From Manis javanica (lineage: Eukaryota; Chordata; Mammalia; Pholidota; Manidae): a stretch of 64,000 nt of DNA. Below, piece after piece: positions 22,120 to 33,321 of the stretch (position 1 is its first letter; the number at the start of each line of letters is the position of its first letter). The stretch spans positions 144,451,121 to 144,515,120 of the forward strand of contig NC_133161.1 of assembly GCF_040802235.1 (NCBI RefSeq), read 5' to 3'. A model generated the notes under the pieces. The model saw only the letters and a list, made by a program, of their open reading frames with translations, made no database searches and was not told the DNA's origin. The position numbers were made by a program, and so were the translations under genes.

Positions 22120-22530
22120 TGCTGGGAGTTCCCCAACATTCTCCTCTTTTCAGCAATAGGACCCACAAATTAGAACTGGAATGTGTGGTTGAGAACAAAG
22201 ACTACATTTCCCAGCTCCCTTGCAGCAAGATGTGCCTGTGTAGTTAAGTTCTGTCCATTGGGATGTAAGCACAAAATGGTGTGTGTAATTTCTATGAAGT
22301 GCTCTTAAAGGGGGAATGCATGCCTTTCTCCCCCTTTCACCTCCACACTGGCTGGAATGCAGAGTTGATGGCTGGACCCAGAACAGCCATCATGGACTAT
22401 GAGATAGAAATGGTACGTTACAAATGACACAGCACAAGCCAGCATCCCAGATTCCTAGTGATAGCAGAGCCATCACAGCAGCTGCAGAATACTGTGCTTG
22501 AGCTGGAGCTTTCTGCGCTCACAACTAAAC
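22120..22530 (+). mobile_element. Unassigned old repeat (LTR- or MER-type)
   Basis: 'actacatttcccagctccct', 'ttctgtccattgggatgtaa', 'ggctggaatgcagagttgat' and 'gccatcatggactatgag' follow the order of a common mammalian repeat of about 450 bp. The family is not assigned here. The element is single-copy in this window apart from a possible 3'-end fragment at 30575-30660. Confidence 0.4.
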
Positions 22531-22554
22531 CTAAACATACCTTAAAAAGAAGCC

Positions 22555-22900
22555 ATTATTTAACATTACTGAACTGTACACTTAAAACCAGCTAAGGTGG
22601 GAAGCTTTCTATGTTTTTTACCATAACTTAAAAAAAGAGAAAACAGCCAAAAGTCAAATTCAGAGACAGAAGTGAGAACCGTGGTTGCCAGGGGCTGAGG
22701 AGAGGAAGAAACAGGAATTATTATTAATGGGGACAGAGTTTCAGTTTTGCAAGATGAAGAGGGGGGGTTCTGTAGATGGATGGTGGTGACAGTGGCACAG
22801 CAACGTGAGTGTATTTACCAACCCCAAACCATACCCTGTGGATGGCTGGGATGGTGAATTTTATATCATGTGTACTTTACCACAATCTCTTTTAAAAAGC
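22555..22900 (+). mobile_element. L1 3'-end fragments, two in tandem
   Basis: 'ctgaactgtacacttaaaac' opens the first fragment. The second ('ggttgccaggggctgagg', 'gtgaattttatatcatgtgt', 'actttaccacaatc') reproduces the end of an L1M 3' UTR. Both are truncated and non-coding. Confidence 0.5.
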
Positions 22901-23309
22901 AAAAGCAGCCTCGGCCCAAGGGAACATTTGTGGAGAGTTACGCGAGGGCACACACTTGCCAAGACTCATCGAAGTGTTCGCTGAAGTGGGTGAATGTCAT
23001 TAAATGTAAATTATACCTCAGTAAAGTGCTATGGGAATACACAAGGTGGGCAAAGGGCTTCCAGAGGAGGGGTCACTAGCAGGAGTTAACACAAAAAGTA
23101 GGCTCTATGGTTATATAAGAAAACTTATTTTATTTCTTCTATATCCTGAAAACCTGTGAAGAGGGAGTGGAAGACCTGTGGGTTCAGTCTGAGGACAGGC
23201 CTTCGCACTCTCTAGGGCAACATACAACTGTTAGCTGACATACCAGCTCTGAGAGCACACAGGCTATCAGCAGGGCCTCTGACCCAGTTAAGAGTCATTC
23301 AAACTAACT

Positions 23310-23960
23310 GAGTGGACACTCCATGCCAGGGAGTTTAATTATCTGTGCAGGATAACAGAATAGAATGGTGAATGATACAGAAAAATTCCTATCCTATAAA
23401 ACTGATACTGTAGCATAGGAGACGGACACTAAGTAAACCCATAAAGAAATCACGACATTATAGATTGGAGTCATTCACATGTAGGAGGTGATAAGACAAG
23501 GATGGCCAGCACTTTAGTTAGGGTCAGGGGAAGCCTGAGGGAGCCACAGAGCTGAGACCTGAAGGAGCGAGAAAGCCAGCCATTCCCAGAACGGCCAGAA
23601 GCCCAACCAGGCGGAGGGACCAGTAAGGTGCTCACAGGGGCAGGCCGGGAGTGTACAAGACGTCATCGAAGAGGTAGGCGAGAGCCAGGTCCCACCGGAG
23701 CCATTTTATTCTAATGTCAACAGAGAAACAATGAAGGATTTGATGTAGTAACGTCTTCAGAAGATCCCTCATACTGCTCTATGGAAAATGGGTTGAAGAA
23801 GAGTGACAGTAGGAGCGAGACCTCAGCAGGATATTGCAGTGGTCCTGAAAGAGGTGACAGCAGTGCGGCCAAAAACTGCTGCGGCAAAAAGAGAGGGAGG
23901 TGGCGACACTGAGGTGCACATAGAGTTAAGACTAAGGGGACTAATGAAATCTGAATAAGA
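23310..23960 (-). mobile_element. L2 LINE relic, antisense
   Basis: 'agctgagacctgaaggagcg', 'aggcggagggaccagtaagg', 'ccattttattctaatg' and 'gatattgcagtggtcc' follow the antisense order of a long L2 fragment, with the reverse-transcriptase part at the right end. Old and non-coding. Confidence 0.5.
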
Positions 23961-23984
23961 TGTGTGGGTTTTACCAACACTAAT

Positions 23985-24150
23985 TTCCCTGTCTTAATAC
24001 TGTACTACAGCTATGTAGGATGCTACCATTGAGGCGAACAGGGTGGAAGGGTACACACGACCTCTTTATACTATTTTTGCAGCTTCCTGTAATTCTACAA
24101 TGGTTTTAAAATCAGGCTTTTTAAAATTATCAATAGCAACCAAAAAAAAA
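23985..24150 (+). mobile_element. L1 3'-end fragment
   Basis: 'aggatgctaccattgaggcg', 'gggtacacacgacctcttta' and 'tatttttgcagcttcctgta' followed by 'tttaaaatcaggctttttaa' match the 3' end of an old L1M. An A14 run closes the copy at 24140. Confidence 0.55.
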
Positions 24151-25811
24151 AAAAAACAAGATGGCAAGCATTAACTCCAAAAGTAGGAAAAAAGAATTTT
24201 AATCATATATAAATAAGGCTTAGCTGTGAACAATATTTACATAGTCGTACTAATATAAACACTAGTGATTTTATCCAAAAAGTACCATAAAGCTATACTG
24301 GAGGATGGAAGGAGGGTATGTGTTTGGTGGGGAAGGAAAGAGGCTTTTACAGTGACAGAGGAGAGCTTGACCTCATTTTCCATAGGTGAAAGTCAATAGG
24401 CAATACTTAAAACTAAAAACTCAAGAAAGAGCTATCTATCTGAGAAATGTTTAAATATTGAAGAACAAAGCAGAAAAACTAAAATAGTTGAGAGTGGTTG
24501 CTTTGGGGAAAGAGAATCTAGGGTAGGCTAACAGACTGCTTTTACATTATAAAACTAGTAATGCTTTTTGTCTTTATACATGTATTCATTTGCTAAACAA
24601 TATAAGTGAAAGATAATATAAATATAAACATTTAAAGAAATGTGTTAATGCCTCCCCACAAAAAATAAAGCAGAGAGGACAGGCTTACTAGAGGTTTGGG
24701 TGGGGTGGGGGTGTTAAAAGGAGGGGAGATAAAATCCCGGACAGCCCTGGGATTTTGCTTGAACACCAAATGCACGATGCTGCCATCTGTGGAGATAGGA
24801 ACGGCTGGGGAGTGTGGGGTGGATAAGTGGATGTATTAAATCTGCGATGCTCGGTTTTGGATTAAAGGTGGCGGCATCAGAGGTGAGACAGAGGCTTCCT
24901 CCTGAAACCGCATATAATATGAAAATATAATTAATACAACTAATCCTGAAAGAGCAACAGGAAAGAGGGCGGCGCCAGACTGCATACACCTGGAGAAAAG
25001 AGCAGACCTCATGGAACAGGGTAATGTACCAAAGCCGAGGCCCGGCAGGACCCAAGCCCTTCCCCCACCCCAGCTCATCCGCTGGAGGAAGAGAAATGGA
25101 GCAGGGAGGGAGTGGAGGCCTGGGACTGCTGAATACCTAACTCTGGAGATCTGCTCTGGGAGCACAAACCTACATTTCATGGTGCTTGCATGGTACTCTC
25201 ATGATTAGGGGGTTGGAAAGCTAAGACAGGCAGAATTCCTGGAGAAACTGAGATTCCAGCTGCTCTGGAACAAAAGAAAGACAGGCAGTCTGAGAGACTT
25301 CCTAACAAGGAAGCCCTTAGCAAGAGGGCTGCTAAAGGGGCAAGGACTGCACAGAGCTTACTACTCAGGAGAAAGGACAGGTAGACAAAATTGTCAGGTG
25401 CACTCTGCCCAGCAGGTTGGGAGCTTTCACAATCTTCAGGTGCTCCAGCTCCCTGGCTGGCTACACAGCTCCAAGGACGCCCTCCATGATACGCAGCCTA
25501 CTGAGCCTTTCTCCCGGCCAGCCCCACCTGGCTCGCAGACCAGCAAACCCTACCCATTAGGCCAGCCAGAGAGAAGATGTGTCTACAGCAACTGCAAATG
25601 CAAAGCATAGACACTTATACCTGTGTGCTCGGCCCAGTAGTTCAGTTCAGGCAGTGGAGACAGGCATAGCAGCCGGGAGGCGGGAAACAGCTCTTTCCTC
25701 CCCGCAGGCACCAATACCACTCCCCTGCCACCCCCGACGTCACTTCAGGGGCTGAGCAGCTCCAGAAAGTAGAGCTTCTGGACACTAGAGGGCGCCATAT
25801 ACAAATATGAA

Positions 25812-26769
25812 ATGCCAGAGGAACCTGGTCCAGAGAAAATTATTAATACAACTCCTGAGAAAGATTTAAATGACATCTACCTCATGAATCTTCCTTCAAG
25901 GGAGTTCAAAATAAAAATCATTAACATGCTCATGGAGGTATGGAAAGATATTCAAGAACTCAGGAATGAAAAAATAATAATAATAAATAAATGAATGAAT
26001 GAATGAATAAATAAATAGGGGGGGAAAAAGAACTCACGAATGAATTCCAGTCAGAGATCCAATCAGTGTGGAGCACAATGGAGGGTATTAAAAGCATATT
26101 GGATACAGTGGAGGAGACAATAAATTAAATAGAAACTAGAGAAGAGGAATACAAAGAAGCTGAGGCACAGAGAAAAAACGATCTCTAAGAATGAAAGAAT
26201 ATTGAGAGAACTGTGTGACCAATCCAAACAGAACAATATTCACATTATAGGGATACCAGAAGAAGAAGAGAGAAAAAAGGATAGAAAGTGTCTTTGATGA
26301 GGTAATTGCTGAAAACTTCCCCAATCTGGGGAAGGAGATAGTCTCTCAGGCCATGGAGATACACAGATCTTCCAACACAAGGGACCCAAGGAAGACAACA
26401 CCAAGACAGAGAGTAATTAAAATTGCAAAGATAAAGGATAAGGACAGACTTTTAAAAGCAGCCAGAGAAAGAAAAAAGATCACATACAAAGGAAAACCCA
26501 TCAGGCTAACATCAGACTTCTCAACAGAAACCTTACAAGCCAGAAGGGAGTGGCATGATATATTTAATGCAATGAAGCAGAAGGGCCTCAAACCAAGATT
26601 ACTTTATCTGGCAAGATTATCATTTAAATTTGAAGGAGGGATTAAACAATTTCCAGACAAGCAAAAGCTGAGAGAATTTACCTCCCACAAACCATCTCTA
26701 CAGTGTATTTTGGAGGGACTGCTACAGATGGAAGTGTTCCTAGGGTTGAATAGCTGTCACCAGAGGTAA
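25812..26769 (+). pseudogene. L1 ORF1 remnant split by a simple repeat
   Basis: The N-terminal part (25812-25994) reads as the start of the L1 ORF1 coiled coil (LMEVWKDIQELRNE). It then runs into a simple repeat and a G7 run and loses frame. The C-terminal RNA-binding part resumes from about 26353 (KDRLLKAARERKKITYKGKP, then ETLQARREWHDIFNAMKQKG) and is open to 26769. The remaining sequence is clearly L1 ORF1p-like but no full-length protein is encoded. Confidence 0.85.
25972..26026. repeat. (AAT)n/(AATG)n simple repeat inside L1 ORF1
   Basis: 'aataataataataaataaa' is followed by four ATGA-type units, three ATAA units and a G7 run. It replaces part of the ORF1 coiled-coil region. It probably grew from the A-rich codons by slippage after the element had died. 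Confidence 0.9.
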
Positions 26770-27002
26770 TAAAACCACAGTAAAGAAAGTAGAACAGCTA
26801 ATTACTAAGCAAATGCAAAATTAAATTAACTATCCCCAAAGTCAATCAAGGGATAGACAAAGAGTACAGAATATGATATCTAATATATAAAGAATGGAGG
26901 AGGAAGAAAAAGAAGGAAAAAAAAGAACCTTTAGATTGTGTTTGTAATAGCATATTAAGTGAGTTAAGTTAGACTCTTAGAAAGGAAGTTAACCTTGAAC
27001 CT

Positions 27003-30000
27003 TTGGTAACCACGAATCTAAAGCCTGCAATGGCAATAAGTACATACCTATCGATAATCACCCTAAACGTAAATGGACTGAATGCACCAATAAAAAGACA
27101 CAGAGTCACTGAACGGATAAAAAAACAAGACCCATCTATATGTTGCCTACAAGAGACTCACTTTAAACCCAAATACATACACAGACTAAAAGTGAAAGGA
27201 TGGAAAAAGATATTTCATGCAACTAATAGGGAGAAAAAAAGCAGGAGTTGCAGTACTTGTATCAGACAAAATAGACTTCAAAACAAAGAAAGTCACAAGA
27301 GACAAAGAAGGACATTACATAATGATAAAAGGGTCAATCCAACAGGAAGATATAACTTATAAATATCTATGCGCCCAACACAGGAGCACCTATATACATG
27401 AAACAAATACTAACAGGATTAAAAGGGGAAATAGAATGAATACATTGCATGTGTCCACTCACTCTGAAGGAAAGATCAAACAGACAGAAAACAAATAAGG
27501 AGACAGAGGCACTGAACAACACACTAGAACAGATGGACCTAACAGACATCTACAGAACTCTACACCCAAAAGCAGCAGAATACACATTCTTCTCAAGTGC
27601 ACATGGAACATTTTCAAGAATAGACCATATACTAGGCCACAAAAAGAGCCTCAGTAAATTCAAAAAGATTGAAATTGTACCAACCAGTTTCTCAGACCAC
27701 AAAGGTATGAAACTAGAAATAAACTATGCAAAGAAAATGAAATATCCCACAAACACATGGAGGCTTCACAACATGCTCCTAAATAACCAATGGATCAATG
27801 ACCAAATAAAAACAGAGATCAAGCAATATATGGAGACAAATGACAACAATAATTCAACACTGCAAAATCTGTGGGACGCAGTGAAGGCCATGCTAAGAGG
27901 AAAGTATATTGCAATACAGGCCTACCTCAGGAAAGAAGAACAATCCCATATGAGCAGTCTAAATTCACAATTAACAAAAATAGAAAAATAAAAACAAATG
28001 AGGCCCAAAGTCATTAGGAGGAGGGACATAATAAATATTAGAGCAGAAATAAATAAAATAGAGAAGAATAAAACAATAGAAAGAATCAATGAAAGCAAGA
28101 CCTGGTTCTTCAAGAAAATAAGCAAAATAGATAAACTCTAGCCAGACATATCAAGAAGAAAAGAGAGTCAACTCACATAAACAGAATCAGAAATGAGAAA
28201 GGAAAAATCACTACAGACACCATAGAAATACAAAGAATTATTAGAGAATACTATGAAAAATTATATGCTAACAAACTGGATAACCTAGAAGAAATGGACA
28301 ACTTTCTAGAAAAATACAACCTTCCAAGCCTGACCCAGAAAGAAACAGAAAATCTGAACAGACCAATTACCAGCAACTAAATTGAACTGGAAATCAAAAA
28401 ACTACCTAAGAACAAAAATTCCTGGACCAGATGGCTTCACCACTGAATTTTATCAAACATTTAGTGAAGACCTAATACCCATCCTCTTTAAAGTTTTCCA
28501 AAGAGTAGAAGAAGAGGGAATACTTCCAAACTCATTCTATGAGGCCAGCATCACTCTAATACCAAAACCAGGCAAAAACACCACAAAAAAAGAAAATTAC
28601 AGACCAATATCCCTGATGAACACAGATGCAAAAATATTCAACAAAATATTAGCAAACCAAATTCAAAAATACATCAAAAAGAGCATCCATTATGATCAAG
28701 TAGGATTTATTCCAGGGATGCAAGGATGGTACAACATTCAAAAATCCATCAACATCATCCACCACATCAACAAAAAGAAGGACAAAACCACATGATCATC
28801 TCCATAGATGCTGAAAAAGCATTTGACAAAATTCAACATCCATTCATGATAAAAACTCTCAACAAAATGGGTATAGAGGGTAAGTACCTCAACATAATAA
28901 AAGCCATATATGACAAACCCACAGCCAACATTATACTTAACAGTGAAAAGCTGAAAGCTTTTCCTTTAAGATCAGAAACAAGACAAGGATGCCCACTCTT
29001 CCCACTTTTATTCAACACAGTACTGGAGGTCCCAGCCACGGCAATCAGACAACACAAAGAAATAAAAGGCATCCAGACTAGCAAGGAAGAACTTAAACTG
29101 TCCCTATTTACAGATGACATGATATTGTACATAAAAAACCCTAAAGAATCCACTCCAAAACTACTAAATTTAATATCTGAATTCAGCAAAGTTGCAGGAT
29201 ACAAAATTACTATGCAGAAATATGTGGCATTCCTATACACTAACAATAAACTAGCAGAGAGAGAAATCAGGAAAACAATTCCATTCACAATTGCATCAAA
29301 AAGAATAAAATACCTAGGAATAAACCTAACCAAGGAAGTGAAAGACCTATACTCTGAAAACTACAAGACACTCATGAAAGAAATTAAAGAAAAATACCAA
29401 TAAATGGAAACACATCCCGTGCTCATGGCTAGGAAGAATTAATATTGTCCAAATGGCCATCCTGCCTAAAGCAATCTACAGATTCAATTCAGTTCCTATC
29501 AAAATACCAACAGCATTCTTCAATGAACTAGAGAAAATCATTCTAAAATTCATATGGAACCAGAAAAGACCCTGAATAGCCAAAGCAATCCTGAGAAGGA
29601 AGAATAAAGCTGGGGGGATTATGCTCCCCAACTTCAAACTCTACTACAAAGCCACAGTAATCAAGACAATTTGGTACTGGCTCAAGAACAGACCCATAGG
29701 CCAATGGAACAACTAGAGAGCCCTGATATAAACCCAACCATATATGGTCAATTAATAAATCATAAAGGAGCCATGGACATACAATGGGGAAATGACAGCC
29801 TCTTCAACAGCTGGTGTTGGCAAAACTGGACAGCTACATGCAAGAGAATGAAGCTGGATTATTGTTTAACCCCATACACAAAAGTAAACTTGAAATGGAT
29901 CAAAGACCTGAATGTAAGTCATGAAACCATAAAACTCTTAGAAGACAACATAGGCAAAAATCTCCAGAATATAAGCAGGAGCAACTTCTTCATGAACGCA

Positions 30001-30545
30001 TCTCCTCGAGCAAGGGAAACAAAAGCAAAAATGAACTCATGGGACTACATCAAACTCAGAAGTTTCTGTACAGCAAAGGACACCATGAACAGAACAAAAA
30101 AGCATCCTACAGTATGGGAGAATGTATAAGTAAATGACATATCCGACAAGGGGTTAACATTCAAAATATACAAAGAACTTAACACGCCTCAACACCCAAA
30201 AAGCAAATAACCCAATTAACAAATGCGCAGAGGATATGAAGAGACAGTTCTCCAAAGAAGAAATTCAGATGGCAAATAGACACATGAAAAGATGCTCCAC
30301 ATCGCTTGTCATCAGGGAAATGCAGATTAAAACCACAGTGAGATATCACCTCACACCAGTAAGGATGGCCAGCATCAAAAAGACTAAGAACAACAAATGC
30401 TGGTGAGGATGTGGAGAAAGGGGAGCCCTCCTACACGGCTGGTGGGAAGGTAAGCTAGTCCAACCATTGTGGAAAGCAATATGGAGGTTCCTCAAAAAAC
30501 TAAAAATAGAAATACCACTTGACTCGGGAATCCCACTCCTGGGAA
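27003..30545 (+). pseudogene. L1 ORF2 remnant (endonuclease-reverse transcriptase)
   Basis: This is the remains of the L1 replication enzyme. Open pieces in shifting frames cover the endonuclease (about 27003-27990), the linker, the reverse transcriptase (about 28380-29400) and the C-terminal domain (29671-30560). At least four frame breaks separate them. The fingers and palm motifs can be recognised, but the active-site box reads F-T-D-D. Broken and not expressed as an enzyme. Confidence 0.9.
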
Positions 30546-30574
30546 TTTACCCAAAGAATACAACTTCTCAGATT

Positions 30575-30660
30575 CAAATAGGTGTTGTTTTAAGCCACTA
30601 AGTTTCTGAGCATATGTGTCACAGCAACAGAAAACTGATATGGTGGGAAAATAAACATGC
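30575..30660 (+). mobile_element. 3' end of an older repeat abutting the L1
   Basis: Directly after the L1 break, 'gttttaagccactaagtttc' and 'cacagcaacagaaaactga' match the 3' end of an LTR- or MER-type repeat ('...tttaagccactaagtttgtggt...acagcagcaacag aaaactaatac'). Only about 85 bp remain, suggesting a deletion that removed both the L1 3' end and most of this element. Confidence 0.35.
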
Positions 30661-31197
30661 CAGGGAAACATAATAGAAATGTTGGGCAGTGCTGAGTGTC
30701 TCCTCTGAACATAACGTAGACCTAATTGGTCCTATCCTGCAGAATCATTCACCTACATGGGTGCAAATATAGGGAATATAAAATGAGGCCGGTGAGGCTC
30801 CAGATTTTTCCAGGCAAGGTCAGCAGACAGAATTAGGGGCAAAGGAATTGAGGAAGTTAGCAATGGAGTGATTAAAGTGATACATTTTAGAGTCTAAACT
30901 GGGTAAAGTGTAAAGATGTCAGAGTGGGCAGATCAGACATTGTGAGAAGAGAGAGGTAAGAGGTCCAAAAGCTACCAGGCCAGCATGTTGAAAGGATCAC
31001 TCACATGGCTGTTTGAACCATCAAGAATGATGAAAGGTGGAGAGGAAGACAAGGAGCCAGGAGCTGCTAAGCAGTGAGAGGAGGCGACCCAGAGCCGGCA
31101 CATGATGGCTGGGAGGGCAGGAGGGCAGGTGCGAGGAGATTCAGCAGGGGTACCTGAGGGAGGGACAGGGGAAAAGAGTGGGGACACCTACTCCACC

Positions 31198-31650
31198 TGC
31201 TGGGGGCCGAACTGTGACCTCCAGAAAGATACATTCAAGTCCTAACCCCAGCTGCCTGTGAAGGAGGCCTTATTTTGAAATAGGGTCTTTGCAAATGAGC
31301 AAAATTACCGGGAAGTCCTACTGCACTAGGGCAGCCCTAATCCACAGCTTGGTGCCCTTACAGGACAAGGGGGAGCTGGACACAGAAACAGGAGATAGAT
31401 CCGGAGGGAAGACAGCCCCGGGAAGAGGGAGGCAGAGATTGGAGCCATGTGGGCCAGAGCACTGGGCGTCACCAAAAGCCCGGAGAGGCCAGGGAGGGTG
31501 CCCCAGAGGCTTCAGAGAGAGCAGGGCCCCACCGACACCTCAATTCTGGACTTCCGGCCTCCAGAAGTGCGAGAACACAAATTTCTGTTGTTTTAAAACC
31601 AGTCGTGGGAATCTGTTCCTGCAGCCCTAGGAAACCCAAACACCCCCTCC
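31198..31650 (+). mobile_element. MLT1-like solitary LTR (ERVL-MaLR)
   Basis: Landmarks occur in LTR order: 'gaactgtgacctccagaaag', 'caagtcctaaccccagctgc', 'gaggccttattttgaaatag', then 'gagccatgtgggccagagca', 'cttccggcctccagaagtgc' and 'aatttctgttgttttaaaac'. This is the typical MLT1/MST arrangement ('...cctaacccc...ttggaggcc...cttccagcctccagaactgtgagaaataaatttctgttg'). Only the LTR is present; there is no internal viral sequence. Confidence 0.7.
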
Positions 31651-32265
31651 TGACCCTGAGGTATGTGATGGCAAGAATGAAAGGTTCCCCTTAAGGGGGC
31701 TCTAGGGAAGTAGGGTCCTCAGGGGACAGTTCCAGCTAAGGCAGGAGCTTGAGGGAACCTTTGAAGTAGAGGCTGAGCACAAAGCGAGGCCTGCCCACCC
31801 CCAGAGCAGTGTCAGGCCCGAGAGGGCTTCGCGGGGTGTGGGGAGACAGGAGTTGGCTCAGGTGAGGATACGCAACAAGAAAGCCGTGGGGATACCGGAT
31901 CACCTGGACGCTCTGGACTTCCAAGACCTGGGACAGACAGGGAGGCCGGCACCACAGCACTGGGGGGCAGTGGGGAATAGGTTTACACTTGGGTTGACGC
32001 CGCCCTGCTGGGCCGCTGCCTGGGCTCCTGGTGTGAGCAGCTGTGGGAGGGGCCAGGGCAGCCTGGGCCCTGACCCAGTCGGGACACGGCCCCCATTGCT
32101 GGGGGTGCTGCTGGGTGGCTCCACCCCTCACCTGGGGGAGACTCAGCCTCTCAGAGCCTCTGTGTCCTCCAAGGTCAACAGCCATCATCATGGCACCGGC
32201 TCAGCCTCCAGGTCCTGACAGCTTTACTCCCCCACCGTGGACACCTAAGCTGTCCCATAGGGGAG
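31651..32265. other. Intergenic, no feature recognised
   Basis: GC-rich unique-looking sequence. Open frames on the minus strand at 31736-32191 have no recognisable family signature. No repeat was seen. Confidence 0.35.
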
Positions 32266-32460
32266 CCCCCAGCTGCATGTGACTATTTATATTTAACTTA
32301 AACAAATCATATTTAAGTAAATTAATATTTCTGTTCCTCAGTCACACCAGTCACATTTCAAGTGCTCAGTAGCACAGGAGACAAGCGGCTGACAGAGTGG
32401 AGAGGGTGGAAGTCATTTTCATCCTCACAGAATGTTCTATGGGACAGAACTGGTCTAGGC
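32266..32460. mobile_element. Old DNA-transposon-like fragment, inverse of 2390-2680
   Basis: The AT-rich part and the closing 'cacatttcaagtgctcagta' followed by 'ttctatgggacagaactgg' correspond to the opposite end, in opposite orientation, of the same type of element as at 2390. The family is not named with certainty. Confidence 0.4.
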
Positions 32461-33321
32461 TGTGGACAGACAGGCACCACGGTTGTTTGAGCCACTGCCC
32501 TTACAAAGTGGAGCTGCCCGGCGGCAGCCTGACTCCCAAAGGAAGGCAGAACAAGGGGCCCCTGTAGGAACACCTCTCAGCTCCACTCCCTGAGGCAATG
32601 GTCGGCTCACCTTCAGCTCCAGGAATGTGCTGAGTATACAACACCTCAGAGCACAGAGCTCAGTGCCACGGAGGCCCAAAGAGGGACGGTTTCTTCTTTC
32701 TGCTTGTGGAAGGGCCCCCCATTTTTTACTTCCCACCCCAGTGTGCTGACAGTGCACATCTATGTCCTTCGGAGGAGCACAGACACACCCCACCCCCAGG
32801 GCGGGCTATGCCTCCACCCCGACCAGCCACCCACGTACTTGTAACAGACGCCAATTCAGTTCCTCCAAAAACGCCAGTGCTCGCCAGCTAGGGGGGACAT
32901 TGAAGGGACACCGAAGGGCCGGCAGGATGTCTGGACTCCACTAGCTCCTCCGCACTCTGGTTACTGCCTCTCCTCCCTAGACCTCTTTATCCTGCTTCTC
33001 AGCTCCTGAAAACACCTGCTGGAATGTTCTGCCCAGAGCACTCGGAAGTCAGCAAAGAAATGTCTTTCTCCCCATTGCCTTCCCAAAAGCAAGACGGCCA
33101 GAAAACAATCCCCATGCCACCAGATTTACCAGTGCTCTGGACTCGGTGGTGGGTACCTGCTCCACTGAGGCAACCGGAAGCCCTATGGAGGGGTCTTCCC
33201 AGTCAGCCCGCCCCACGGAAACTGCAGTCTCTCCCTCTGCAGAAACAGAAAACTGCTTGCAACTTTTCAGTGAATATTTTTCTGCCTTCTTCTTACCAAG
33301 ATATCAAAAATCATAGGATCC

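Larger units (their letters stand above)
24690..30575 (+). mobile_element. Long L1 retrotransposon, decayed, 3' end missing
   Basis: About 5.9 kb reads in the order of a full L1: GC-rich 5' UTR (about 24690-25800, ending 'cactagagggcgccatatac'), ORF1 (25812-26769), a 240-bp inter-ORF spacer, then ORF2 (27003 to past 30540). ORF2 keeps endonuclease landmarks (ITLNVNGLNAP near 27055; CLQETHF near 27145) and reverse-transcriptase landmarks ([12 protein letters not shown] near 28600; FTDDM near 29108, where an Ala is usual in place of Thr). Frameshifts and stops at several points (about 27230, 27990, 28790 and 29400) rule out activity. The sequence stops within the ORF2 C-terminal region near 30572 and never reaches the 3' UTR or poly(A). 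Start coordinate is approximate. Confidence 0.93.
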
